64,000 bases of DNA from Tetragonia tetragonoides (taxonomy: Eukaryota > Streptophyta > Magnoliopsida > Caryophyllales > Aizoaceae): positions 33,440,501-33,504,500 of the forward strand of contig CM076143.1 of the NCBI GenBank assembly GCA_038025085.1. Direction: 5' to 3'. Position numbers and translations under genes: made by a program. Below the pieces are notes generated by a model. That model did no database searches, was not told the DNA's origin, and saw nothing but the letters and a program-made list of their open reading frames with translations. Positions 47,256 through 59,178 of the stretch are shown here, piece after piece. Each line of letters begins with the position of its first letter. Position 1 is the first letter of the stretch.

Positions 47256-47494
47256 TGTAATACCCCGTATTATTCTTCATTTTAGAATAATAATTAATTA
47301 AAAAGAAAATGCAATTTCAGATTTAAATAATTAATTGGGCTTATAAATGTTCAAATTGCCTAATTAATATTGGGTTTTGGTTTTGGACCTAAATAAATTA
47401 TAATTGGGCCAAATAAATAAAAAGGATTTTAGTGGCTATAATTTCGGTTTGGCCAAAATTATAGTCGAGAAAATTGGGCCATTATTTTCGGCTA
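47256..47494 (+). repeat. 5' LTR of element E, left fragment
   Basis: TGTAATACCCCGTATT onward, aligned with 61981-62220 with about 15 differences by eye. It ends TTTTCGGCTA where F begins. Confidence 0.9.
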
Positions 47495-47503
47495 TAATAA
47501 TTA

Positions 47504-48613
47504 ACTAGGGTTTTGGGTTCACCAATCCAATTCTCTGTAGATCCCTAACAAATAAATCCCAAGGTTGAAATTAATAACATGAGGCAAGCCTTTTCTTAAC
47601 TATTCAATATACTTTCTCAAGCTTTATTGATTCTAACTTAAATTATTAACCTATGTTATCTCTAGATAGATTTAAACAATTCAAGAAGCATTGAGAACAA
47701 TAAAAACCTATAACAAGATAATTGCAAGAATCACGTTTGTACTTCTCAGTATTTCGTTCAATTCTCAGTTTATGCTATTATTAACTAGTGCATATAATCA
47801 TTTCTCAGTCACATACATTCACAATAAATCAAATCAAAGGGTGATCAAACCTTCAATTGCATTAATAACAACAACATAAACTGACATGCAATAAAAATCA
47901 AATCTTTGAATTAAAGTATTAAGAATACTACATTAAAAAAGAATGGCTACACCATAGCCCTAGTTATAAGAAGTTTAGCTCATAATAATTAATAAAACTA
48001 ACAACAAAGATTCAAGAGAATTCATCAAAACAATTAGAGTTCAAGAAAAACCTAATGCTTGGATCATGTTCTTGATCTTCTCTTCTTCTTCTCCAATTCA
48101 AAGTAGTTCTCAAAGATTAGAGGCAAAAGGTCCTAGGAAAAACCCTAAAAGTCTCCTTAAATAGTTATGGAAAGAAAAAGAAATAAAAATAAAACAAAGC
48201 CCAAATCGCAAAAACGTCTGCGCGCGTGCTGATGAAAGACACGGCCGTGTCAAAAGACACGACCTGCCAGTGTCTACGGCTGTCACCATATTTTCGGCTC
48301 CTTAGTTGATTTTCTCTACAAGTGCAAATTCGTTCTCATGTGAAAAGACATGGGCAGCTCGTGTCTTTCTCTGAAAGCATGTTTTTAACATCTTTAAGCT
48401 CATATCTCCGCACCAAGTCTTCACACCTTGAGTACTCTTCCAAATCACCATCGAATCAACCTCGAACTCTACTACCTACACACAAAAACAACCAAAAGTA
48501 GTAAAAATGAACTAAAAGACTAAATGCATCTAAAAACATATAAAAATATCTAAATAAAACATAATAACAATAGTGAATTGTGACAAAATATAACGTATAA
48601 TCCTCATTCATCA
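47504..48613 (-). repeat. 3' LTR of element F, missing its last 236 bases
   Basis: Homologous to 53009-54117. The part equivalent to 52773-53008 is absent. It contains the 14-bp palindrome GACACGGCCGTGTC at 48238-48251, conserved at 53742-53755. Confidence 0.9.
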
Positions 48614-48625
48614 ACTCCCCCATGC
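48614..48625 (-). promoter_or_regulatory. Polypurine tract of element F
   Basis: The minus strand reads GCATGGGGGAGT directly before TGATGAATGAGG, the LTR start. Confidence 0.85.
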
Positions 48626-50493
48626 TTAGACAATTGCTTGTCCCCAAGCAAATTTAAACATGAAACACAAATGGAGAGCATGTAACAAAAGATCACCCCT
48701 CAGGTAGAGGCTCTCATAGCTCAATCAATTAGCAAAATCCTCAAAGAATGTCATCCACCCAAGTAAAACACAATCAAAATCAATGTTGAAAATAATCATT
48801 AGAGCAAACCTAATCGAACCTCATAGCATATCATGTACAAGGATCTCGAACAACACAGTCTTACCACTTGCCCTCCCTCAAACATAGTGAGACAAAATCA
48901 ATAGATACGCACTTTAGTTAAGTGGAACTCTCACACTCATGTGTTTAGAAAGGTTATAAATATCACTCAAATTCTTCCCAATGAGAGTGATCTACCATAA
49001 GCTTGCACATCATCTCAATTCTTCACTACTAAAGGACAACATGCATACAAAAATCATGAGGACTTTATTGGGTTGTAATGAGGCTTAAGGTCCAGGAAGG
49101 AAGCATTTGGGAATGTAGTTCAAAACTTTAAGAGCTAGTGGAACAAGCAAAAATTCTCCAACCTTCTAAGAACAAACTCAAATCTCATTAGTCGACTTTG
49201 AAAGAGCAACTATTACAAAGATCCAACATCGAACACCTTTAAACTCTTCCTTTTCTTTCGAATCAAACTTCAAATTTCGTTTTCTCTTTTGTTTTCGACT
49301 TCTCTTTTTTTTTCTTTTTTTTTTTTTGGATTAGTCAACAATGAAACTTTTCTTTAAAATTTGGAAACAATTTTCCACTACAACCAAAGCCAACTCACGT
49401 TCAAACACCCCCATGCTTATACTTAAACCACACAATAACTAAAAAGAAACACAATGCTCCAATTGCTCTAAACTACGTAAGGACAACGTGTTTTGGTCAT
49501 AGGCTTATAATGTGTGTTTTACAAAAGAACGAAGGTCAATAAAGCTCAACATGGGTGAACAAAGGATAATATAAATCACAGGGTAGGCCTTTCGCTATTT
49601 AGCTAAATTCAAAAGAATGCCTCAATCACTTTAAAGCATGCAATTGTCAATGTAGCGTCAAAGAGAATATATGCAAGTTCTAGAGATACACTTCACAGGA
49701 GAATACACACATCAAAGAAATAAATAGACTGATATGAATGTGTCAGTCTTATGGCTCAAGTCTCACAAGCTTTTTGTCTACCAATTTATATTTCAACTAT
49801 CCTTGAGGGAAACAATCCATCTAACCACAAACCATCAAAATACGAGTACAATCATGCTATGAATATCTCAAAGACTTACAAAACTAACTTAGCAAATAAC
49901 TTTTTATTTAAAACACATTCTTCAAGTATTCTACCAATTAACTAAACATGAGTCCTCCTAAAAATCATCAATGGAGGATCATTTCTCTTCTTTTTTTTTT
50001 CCTTTTTTTTTGAACTAAAACACAAGTGAAAATAACAAGATAGAAAAGGCAAATATAGGGCATCCAAGTACTAAACTGCAAACATGTATATCACTACCCC
50101 ATGCTTAAATCATGCATTGTCCTCAATGTATTGAATAACAATGAATAAGGAAAAGCGGTAAACAATACTCACAAGATCAAGCCATATGTAATAGAAACAC
50201 GTGCCTTGGTGTTACTCGTCTCACTTGCCCCTTAAAAGATTTATCCTGCAAAAACATACTTAGATTACTCACTTGGTTGCCTAACACAACATAAATAAGA
50301 GAGAAAATAAACCAAAAAAAAATATTAATAAATAACTAAATAAAAAGTTTGGGTTGCCTCCCAAAAAGCGCTTGTTTATAGTCGTTAGCTCGACTATCTC
50401 CCAAAAGTTCATCCAAGATCATCCTTGTCTTTAAAAGTACTAAAATCGAGTTTACTTCCACAAAGATTTGGTCTATTAAAAACAATATCCTCC
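48626..50493 (-). other. Non-coding internal region of element F
   Basis: Where Athila elements usually carry pol and an envelope-like region, I see only AT-rich sequence with short T runs (49300-49330, 49985-50015). No conserved motif in any frame. Confidence 0.6.
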
Positions 50494-51123
50494 TTATTTT
50501 TTTTTATGAAAACCGTCAACTACTAATGTTGGTGGACTTGTCTTTGCAAAATTCATGTCGTTCTCATATTCTTTTTCCTTGCCCCTTATCTGCTTTGATG
50601 CTTCAAGATATGGCTCTTGTATACTTTTTGCTTTTTGATCCTGCACAAGCTTATCAGAAACATTGTCAGTAACATCAGTTTTAAAACAATGCATCTCATT
50701 AGGAGGACGTTTGGTGGTCGTATAAACATTAAATGTGACTTGTTCATCATCCACCTTGAGAATTAATCTTCCTTGTGGTACATCAATTAATGCACCTCCT
50801 GTGGCTAAGAAAGGACAGCCTAAAATGAGAGGTATCTCTTGGTGTTCTTCCATGTCCAAAACAATGAAATCCACAGGGAATATGAACTTATCAGCCTTTA
50901 CTAGCACATCCTCAACTATCCCTCTTGGATACTTTATCGATCTTTCAGCTAATTGAAGGGATAAAGTGGTTGAATTAGGCTCTCCTAATCCTAATTTCTT
51001 AAAAATTGACCAAGGCATTAAATTTATACTTGCACCGAAATCACATAAAGCCCTATTAAAATGAGTTTCTCCAATGGTGCAAGGAACGATAAAACTACCT
51101 GGATCCTTTAGCTTTTGGGGCAA
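50494..51123 (-). pseudogene. Protease region of element F (Athila type)
   Basis: Aspartic protease fold with CDFGASINLMPWSIFKKLGL (about 50985-51045; active-site D-F-G-A in place of the usual D-S/T-G-A) and IPLILGCPFLATGGALID (about 50790-50845). These are typical Athila motifs. The frame ends at 50494 with no RT following. It is separated from gag by stops near 51124-51270. Confidence 0.85.
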
Positions 51124-51270
51124 CTTGTTTAGTAAGATTACCGAACACTCTTCATTAAGATTGACTCTTTAAAAATCTTCCAATTTTCTTTTATTAGCCA
51201 AAATGTCCTTTAGAAATTTTGCATATTTAGGCATTTGAGTCAAAGCATTAACAAACGGAATATTAATATG

Positions 51271-52432
51271 CTATTTCTTAAAAATTTCAAGAAATTTACC
51301 GTATTGCGCATCCAATTTATGTTGCTTCAATCTTTGAGGGAAAGGAATAGGAGGAGTGTAAGTTCTTACCTGAGGTTTAGGAACTGACTGTTGCACAGGT
51401 TCCTTACTTACCTTTTGATACCCTTGGTTGTCATCATCTTTCTTTCCTTCATTTACCTTGCTCTTACTCTTGCATTGCACCTCTGGAAGTTCCTTGCCAC
51501 TTCTTAAGGATATGGCATTGATTTGTTCCTTTGGGTTCTTTTCAGTGTTGCTAGGTAAAGAGCCTTGATTTCTTTCGGATACCATGTTTGCAATCTGTCC
51601 AATTTGAAATTCTAAGTTCTTTATCGAAGCCTCTTGATTTTGAAATCTAGTCTCAGTTGTAGTGATGAACTTAGACATTAGTTCCTCTAAATTCGGATGA
51701 TTCCTCCACCCAGGATTATAGGTATTGGAAGAAGGATTATTCTGCCTGCCAAAATTTCCAACATAGTTAGCTTGCGCATTGGATTGACAGAAAGATTTCC
51801 CTACCTGACAATTAGTACTAGCATGCGGTCCTCCACAATGTCCACAAAGAATACCCTGCACTTGCATGCAAGAAGTACTCAAAGTGTCAACGTTTTTAGT
51901 TAGAGTTTCGAATTGAGCAACTATTGCGGTAAATTAGTCAACTGAATAAATTCCTGCACTTTTCTTCACCGGGGTTCTATCAGACTGCCATTGATGACTA
52001 TTAGAAATTAATTCCTCTAAACATTCATATGCATCATCTGGAGTTTTAGTCATGATAGCACCACCTGAAGTTGCATTAATTAGAGAACGATTAGTAGAAG
52101 ACAAACACAGGCAAAGAATTTAACCAACTTTTAGCTTTGTCCCTAACTGAAAATGGAAACAGTCTCGGTCTAATAGCATCATCACTAACACCATAATGTT
52201 TAAAAGTATTACATATTTCAAGAAAATTAGATATATGAGCATTAGGATCATCATGAGCCAAACCACCAAATTGGAATGAAGTCTGAATCATTTGTATGAT
52301 GGCGGGCTTGATCTCAAAGTTGTTTGCTTGAATTGTTGACCTTCTTATGCTAGAAGCACTATCCTTCACTGTGGGTGTAGCATAATCTTTCAAAGAACGC
52401 ACTAATGGAACATCATTCGCTTCTCGCGGCAT
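51271..52432 (-). pseudogene. gag: gag of element F (Athila type)
   Basis: Two open parts: 52432-52091 (MPREANDVPLVRSLKDYA, then FGGLAHDDPNAHISNFLEIC and WLNSLP) and 51882-51271 (a CGHCGGPHASTNC knuckle-like C-x2-C-x4-H-x4-C, then Asn/Gln-rich sequence and NAISLRSGKEL). The arrangement is that of Athila gag. Between them, about 52090-51883, the frame is interrupted. Confidence 0.85.
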
Positions 52433-52748
52433 AATTTATTTTGGAATTTAATGTCTACGTAACCTGCAAAAGTCTTCTCTATTTCTGGATCAAAAGGGAT
52501 TAGTTTTGCGTTACTAGTACGGGTCGTGCACTAGAACACGCCAATTTGCAAATCAAGTAAACGAAAAATAAATAAAAACACACTAAGAAAATTCTAATAA
52601 ACTAATTTACTTCTAACAAAACAAAAGAAAACAACTAAAAATAAAAAAGAGAATCAATAGTAAAGAAAAACAATAAAAACAATTACTAAGCAATTAAATT
52701 CTAGATTAAAAATAGGATCTTTCGATTTTAATATTACTCAAAAATAGT

Positions 52749-52767
52749 CCCTAGCAACGGCGCCAAA
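52749..52767 (-). promoter_or_regulatory. Primer-binding site of element F
   Basis: The minus strand reads TGGCGCCGTTGCTAGGGAC a few bases inside the LTR. This is the site usual for Athila, generally assigned to tRNA-Asp. Confidence 0.85.
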
Positions 52768-52772
52768 AACTT

Positions 52773-54117
52773 GATGCGTGAAAACTAAACTATGGCAAGT
52801 GTATCAATCGCACAAGTAATAAAGAAAGTAAGTTGAGTATCGTTCCCACGAGGACTAGAATGAATAAGTACTAAAATAAAGAAAACCCTAACTTTATCTA
52901 GAAAGTCGAATTGAAGGTTTTGAATTAAGAACTGAATTAAAATAACTAGCTAGATTAACTAAACTAAACAATTGGGTAAGTAATCAAATCAATCAATATG
53001 AGGAAAACACTAGGGTTTTGGGTTCACCAATCCAATTCTCTGTAGATCCCTAACAAATAAATCCCAAGGTTGAAATTAATAACATGAGGCAAGGCTTTTC
53101 TTAGCTATTCAATATACTTTTTCAAGCTATATTAATTCTAACTTAAATTAATATCCTATGCTATCTCTAGATAGATTTAAACAATTCAACAAGCATTGAG
53201 AACAATAAAAAGCTATAACAAGATAATTGCAAGAATCACGTTTGTACTTCTCAGTATTTCGTTCAATTCTCAGTTTATGCCATTATGAACTAGTGCATAT
53301 AATCAATTCTCAGTCTCATACATTCACAATAAATCAAATCAAAGGGTGATCAAACCTTCAATTGAATTAAGAACAACAACATAAACTCACATGCAATAAA
53401 AATCAAATCTTGAAATTAAAGTATTAAGAATACTACATTAAAAAGGATGGCTACAACTTAGCCCTACTTATAAGAAGTTTAGCTCATAATAATTAATAAA
53501 ACTAACATCAAAGATTCAAGAGAATTCATCAAAATAATTAGAGTTCAAGAAAAACCTAGTGCTTGGATGATGTTCTTGATCTTCTCTTCTTCTTCTCCAA
53601 TTCAAAGTAGTTCTCAAAGAGTAGAGGCAAAAGGTCCTAGGAAAAACCCTAAAAGTCTCCTTAAATAGTTATAGGAAGAAAAAGAAATAAAAATAAAACA
53701 AAACCCAAATCGTAAAAACGTCTGCACGCATGCTGATGAAAGACACGGCCGTGTCAAAAGACACAACTAGCCCGTGTCTACAGCTCTCATCATATTTTCG
53801 GCTCCTTAGTTGATTTTCTCTACAAGTGCAAATTTGTACTCATGTGAAAAGACATGGGCAGCTCGTGTCTTTCTCTAAAAGCATGTTTTGAGCATCTTTA
53901 AGCTCATATCTCCGCACCAAGTCTTCACACCTCGAGTACTCTTCTAAATCACCATCGAATCAACCTCAAAATCTACTACCTACACACAAAAACAACCAAA
54001 AGTAGTAAAAACGAACTAAAAGACTAAGTGCATCTAAAAACATATAAAAATATCTAAATAAAACATAATAACAAGAGTGAATTGTGACAAAATATAACGT
54101 ATAATCCTCACTCATCA
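52773..54117 (-). repeat. 5' LTR of element F, complete
   Basis: 1345 bases, TGATGAGTGAGG...CACGCATCA on the minus strand, with inverted TGATG/CATCA ends. Confidence 0.92.
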
Positions 54118-55101
54118 TGGATCCACCGAAGGATGCGAATGGAAATTTGTCACTTGTTACGTTGAGTGGGTTCATTGGTTATGGCCTCAACGTATTGAAA
54201 TCTTATATCCATACTGAGTAATTGAGCGAGTGGTTCTCTGGAACAGTTCTTCCTGTAGACTTAAGGGTCGAAGGAGGGTATGTGTACTAAGGAACAATAG
54301 AAGTACTTCGGGAGTCATCTATACTCCGGGACGGTTGATCCCTCTTTTGCCAATGTGCACGGGACTAAGATCCTATTGAATCGACTGCGGTTGGTTTGAC
54401 AATTCATGCGATTCTCTTCTCTCTAATGAACTTGGCTAATGGATAATAATAAATATGAGATTTATTATTTGTTGTTATGCGTGTCTTTAAATTAAAGCAT
54501 GTTGTCTGTTATCTTTTTAACCATGATGGTTATTTCTAATTAAGCATGTTGGCTTAACTTGGAGATTTAAATGGACTATGTGGTTATGAATTACTCAGCG
54601 TAGCTGATTGGTTATTGTTCTTTTTACTTGTGTTTGTTGTCCATTTTTCTTCAATGGTGGGCCTATGATGAACCTATATGGAATTCGTCTATATGGGGGA
54701 GTAGATTGACAGGATTGTAGCTCAAGGAGTAGAGCTAGTGAGAAGGCGACTGAAGAAGATTGTAAATCTTCTAAGAAAACTTTACTTTTATTGTTTAGAT
54801 TGGAATTTCTTTAATATTGAGATTTTTATATTTGTAATGAGACTAATTCTCTTGCATGAGAATTAATAGTTTACTATTTCTTATTTCATTTGGATTATTT
54901 GTTTTAAGTTTAGTTGAAAAAGATAGTTATTATTTAATTATCTAGTATGTATATTTAGGATATAAACATTTGGTTTCTTTCTAGCCTTGTATTAAATTTG
55001 AACATTAAATACGGCGGTAGCGCTTCGAATTTCTAGGGTTTTTCCACTGCAACTCGTTATTTTAAATGGTTTTAAATTAGACTGAAATTCGGGGTGTTAC
55101 A
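54118..55101 (+). repeat. 5' LTR of element E, right fragment
   Basis: TGGATCCACCGAAGGATGCG onward aligns with 63811 onward in the 3' LTR. It ends GGGGTGTTACA. The stretch equivalent to 62221-63810, which includes the likely TATA region, is missing. Confidence 0.9.
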
Positions 55102-55103
55102 AG

Positions 55104-55116
55104 TTGGTATCAGAGC
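55104..55116 (+). promoter_or_regulatory. Primer-binding site of element E (tRNA-iMet type)
   Basis: TTGGTATCAGAGC two bases inside the LTR. Confidence 0.92.
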
Positions 55117-55316
55117 GTATGTTATTGTCCCTAATGTACGTTTTGAATGGTAAAGTATGTCATTAAGATATATTCTTAGGTTGAAAACATACACAGACTT
55201 AAGTTATGTGAATAAAAGATTTGTAAGCCGAAATGAGTTGATTCGTTTCTTTTACTTGTTTTGGTATTATTTGAAGTACTCGAGTGAAGTACTAACATGT
55301 TGTTTCTCGCGTGCAG

Positions 55317-56057
55317 ATGGTGAAGCGTGAACGACCCGTTACCCCTGAGGATCCAAGGCAACTCCGATATGAGGGAGGCCGCTTGGAAGAATACTTTTAT
55401 CTCGTACGTGAAGTATTCATGTAGTACAACGAGCACTATGATATTCAATCCTCTATAAGCTCAGAAAAGATGAAGGGCTTCTACTTCATTAAAAGTTTTA
55501 GCTACACGACGGCCAAGTGGCACTAGTTTCACAAGGAGTGGCTAGTGGACTGGGAGATGAGGAATGATAGGGACTACCCCTATCTGGAGACACCGGAGTC
55601 CTTGATGATAAGGGCCTACGTATGGGACAAGGAGCACCCAGATGTGCTTAGAGACCCTTACGAGGTGTACGTGGAGAAAGCAGGAGGGTACGATCCCTTC
55701 CTTTAGGTGGACGACCAAATGACCCAAGAGGAGGCAGACGCCGACTTAGATCGAACACTAGCGTTCGAGAAGAAGTACTTCGCTGAGGAGGCCGAGAAGC
55801 CTACTGTCAAGGTCGAAGAGGAGTCTTCGCCTACTAGTCCTGAGGTTCGTACAAGGTCATCTATACCTAGCACTATGAGAGATTGGCCCATAGGCTTGAA
55901 TGGCAAGCCCAATGAGCCAAGGACCCCTACTGAAGAGGAGGAGGATGCAGAAGAAGAGGAGGAACCTATGGAGGAGGAGGAGGAGGAGGAGATGGACGAG
56001 GTCCAAGTGACACATGTGTGTCGCTATCCTTTGAGGAACCGCGCGAGAAGAGCGTGA
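55317..56057 (+). pseudogene. Extra ORF upstream of gag in element E, unknown function
   Basis: A 246-codon frame interrupted by three stops, all TAG (near 55422, 55525 and 55705). The N-terminal 130 residues look folded, rich in Tyr/Trp/Glu (GGRLEEYFYLVREVF, EWLVDWEMRNDRDYPYL). The C-terminal half is very acidic (runs of Glu) and ends PLRNRARRA. It starts just after GCGTGCAG, a possible splice acceptor. I do not recognise the family. It occupies the same place as the 7339-8268 ORF of element A but shows no visible similarity to it. A distal function in packaging or regulation is possible; none is shown. Confidence 0.5.
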
Positions 56058-56562
56058 TTCTTAGTTTTATCTAGTTTTATTGGAGTAAAATATTTGAGAC
56101 TTTATTTGGGCCTGCAAGCCATTTGTTTTTGACATTTTGTTTAGAATGTTATCATTTTGCTTTATTCATGCTATTTGAGGCTTGGTTTGGCTAGCACTCA
56201 CTTTTGGACAAATACTTGATTATTTGATTTATGAGATGGAATTTTTCCAAGAATTGTGTTATTTACTTGCTATTTGGAGCACAAATATTAGGAAAGCGCC
56301 TATGAAAAAGGCATGGATGTTTCACTATAATTTTTTTTTGTTTATTTTGAGAAAGAACAAACTCAATTTAAACTTGAGCTTGCGTGTACGCAAGAATGTG
56401 ATAAGGCCATGCTTGAATGCAATAAGAGCCTAGCGCCCTAGTCGGCTATTAAACATATATTTGAGTCAAGTGTATAAGTTAGTTGTGATTATCGCACATG
56501 AGTGTGATATGGGTAGCTAATACCCTTTTTCTTTTGCTTTTGTTGATCCTTTAGGTCGCTAG

Positions 56563-57640
56563 ATGCCACGTAGAAGAAACAGACAAAGAGTCGAGGGTTC
56601 TAGCAGCTCAATGGGAGATAATAACAATAACGTCGGGAATGGAGAGGAAATGGCGCAACTTGCACAGTCGCAGCAAGCCTTAGCGCAGTCCAATGCATTC
56701 AACGCGCATATGATGCAGAGGGAGGATACGAGGGTAACTGGAGGTGACGACTTCGCCTCAGTATCTAAGAAGATTAAGGGGCATAATCCGCCTGTGTTTG
56801 AGGGGCACGAGGATCCCGTACTTCTCGACGATTGGACGCGAGATTCGCAAAAAATTTTCGCGATAACTGGGTTTTCGGAGGCGCTTAAGGTAGATAATGC
56901 TGTCTATCTATTCCGGAAGAAGGAAGATCGTTGGTGGATAACCAATGGCACATCCATTAGAGCTCGACCGGGTTTTAATTGGAAAATGTTCAAAACGGTC
57001 CTTAGAGAGGAGTTCTACCCAGAGTATCTCCATGACCAGAAGTATAACGAGTTCTTGAACCTTATCCAGGGAAGGATGACCGTTCAGGAGTATGCTGAGA
57101 AGTTTGACGACCTAGCTCGTTTCGCGGGGGGATTAATCCCTACGGAACAGCATAGGGCCCGTAGATTCCAGAATGGGTTAAACTGGACCATTTGTGAGTC
57201 TTTTGGGGCTTATAAGTGTCAGACCGTGCAAGAGGTCTACAATCGTGCTGCGAATCAAGCTGCGATTTTTAAGCACAGAGAGGAGGTGACTGGGAAAGAG
57301 AGGAAGTTTGACGACCATTAGGGCAGTGGTTGTGAGAAGAAGGAGAAGTTCCGGGAAGGGAACAGTCATAACGGCAACAACAACAACAACAACAACAACA
57401 AGGGGAATAACCACAATGAGGGAGAAAATTCCAAGAATGGGAATGGCAATGGAAATGGCCATCGGAATAATGGGGGTTGGAAGGGCAAACCCTACATTTG
57501 CAAGAAGTGCAATAAGAATCACCCAGAGGATGATTGTGAAGGTAATAAGGTTAGATGCTTCGATTGCCAAGAGTTGGGTATCGATCATTTGAGTTTCCTA
57601 AGAAGGACAAATTTGAGGACTAGACATCATTTCGATGTTA
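56563..57640 (+). pseudogene. gag: gag of element E
   Basis: Starts MPRRRNRQRVEG; capsid motifs NPPVFEGHEDPVLLDDW, REEFYPEYL and MTVQEYAEKFDDLARFA are clear. A TAG at 57319-57321 precedes an Asn-rich stretch from an (AAC)n microsatellite (57371-57400) and a knuckle CKKCNKNHPEDDC (about 57500). A second knuckle starts (CFDC) but is lost at a deletion that removes the protease and most of RT. Confidence 0.85.
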
Positions 57641-57699
57641 GTGGCGAATAAACATTTGGAGAAAGGTTGTGAAGAATTGTTGAGTCACAGTAAGAATGT

Positions 57700-58413
57700 G
57701 AATAGTTTGTGGTTTTGTTTATCGATGATATTTTGGTGAATTAGAAGGATCTACAGAACAAGAAGATGTATATTTATGACTTCTAAGATTCGGGTTGTCA
57801 TGGATTGGCCTGCTCCGAAAAGTGTGACTGAGGTACAAAGTTTCCTCGGATTGGCTAGCTATTATAGGAGATTTGTGGAAGACTTCTCCAAGATATCTAG
57901 ACCTATCACAAATCTGATGAAAAAGGAGATGAAGTATAAGTGGACTGAACAATGTGAAGAAGCTTTCCAAGAGCTTAAGAAAAGGTCGACAACGGCACCA
58001 GTATTGACCTTATCGTCTGGTATAGAGGGATTCGAGGTGTATAGTGACGATTCAAATAATGGGTTGGGGTGTGTACTTATGCAAAGTGGAAAGGTGGTTG
58101 CTTAGTTGCTGTGATTTTTGCCTTGAAAATCTGGAGGCATTACTTGTATGGAGCTCGTTGCAAGATCTTTACAGATCACAAGAGTTTGAAGTATATCTTC
58201 ACTCAAAAGGAGTTGAATATGAGGCAACGGAGATGGCTCGAGTTAATATCTGAGTACGATCTGGATATTCAGTATCAGGAGGGAAAGGCCAATGTAGTGG
58301 CTGACGGGTTGAGTAGGAAGACTTCACACACTGTGAATAACATGATGGTGCTACCATATGACCTGTGTAAGGAATTCAGAAAGTTGGACATAGAAGTTGT
58401 TCAACAAAGTTAG
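57700..58413 (+). pseudogene. pol: RT remnant and RNase H of element E
   Basis: It begins at the RT catalytic FIDDILV (about 57718-57738), so RT upstream of the active site and all of protease are deleted. The connection [18 protein letters not shown] (about 57840-57895) and RNase H ([20 protein letters not shown], then [13 protein letters not shown] and DGLSRK) follow. In RNase H the usual first Asp context reads YSDDS. A TAG near 58103 breaks the frame. Confidence 0.88.
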
Positions 58414-59178
58414 ACTGCAGTGTTGCTGAATGTACTTGTAGTGCGACCGTCGATCTATGATGAGATCCAAAAGTTGCAAGTTCATGACCTGTTTCTAGAG
58501 GAGTTACGTGTCAAGATCAAGGATGGGATGCATCCTGATTATGAGATCCTTGACGATGGTACGATCAAGAAGAAAGGGCGTTGGTGTGTACCAAACAGCG
58601 TCGAGCTGAAGCGAACGATTTTAGATTAGGCACATGGAACTGCGTATTCTGTCCACCCAGGTGGTGATAAACTGTACGAAGACTTGAAAATTCAGTTTTG
58701 GTGGACAAACATGAAGCGATAATGTGTTGAGTATGTTGCAAGGTGTCTTACTTGTTAAAAGGTGAAGATCGAACACAGGAGGCCTGGAGGTCTTGTTCAA
58801 TCACTGAAAATTCCTTGATGGAAATGGGATTCAATCTCGATGGATTTCGTGACTGGATTACCAAAGACGAGGTCTGGGAAGGACACGATTTGGGTTATTG
58901 TCGACCGACTGATGAAAACGGCGAGATTCATTGCAATGAAGAAGACTTGGTTGATGGACCAACTCGCTAAAGCTTATGTGAAGGAAGTCTTAAGGTTACA
59001 TGGAGTGCCTAAATACATTGTGTTAGACAGGGATACGAGATTCTTGTCCAACTTTTGGGATAAATTGCAGAATGCTTTTGCTACAAAGTTGAAGTTTAGT
59101 ACGGCATTTCATCCAGCGAAAGATGGCATTTCATCTAGAGATGAAGGACCCTTGAGAGAAGAGTTTTCCTTTGATTGA
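58414..59178 (+). pseudogene. pol: Integrase of element E, catalytic glutamate deleted
   Basis: HHCC residues are recognisable (SVHPGGDKLYEDL and ARCLTC, 58650-58755). The first catalytic Asp is in SMDFVTGLP (about 58840) and the second in VLDRDTRF (about 59022). The segment that normally carries Q-T-D-G-Q-x-E is replaced by unrelated sequence after FHPAKDG, so the third residue is gone. Stops lie near 58628, 58720, 58756 and 58816. Confidence 0.85.

Larger units (their letters stand above)
47504..54117 (-). mobile_element. Element F: Athila-type gag-protease element without pol
   Basis: Minus strand: 5' LTR 54117-52773, primer site, gag, protease, about 1.9 kb non-coding, polypurine tract, 3' LTR 48613-47504 (truncated). 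No RT, RNase H or integrase, so it is non-autonomous or internally deleted. It replaces about 1.59 kb of E's LTR. Confidence 0.88.

Noticed and set aside
50494..51123. Host aspartic protease gene
   Set aside because: Position between Athila gag and the polypurine tract, and the wording of its motifs, mark it as retrotransposon protease.
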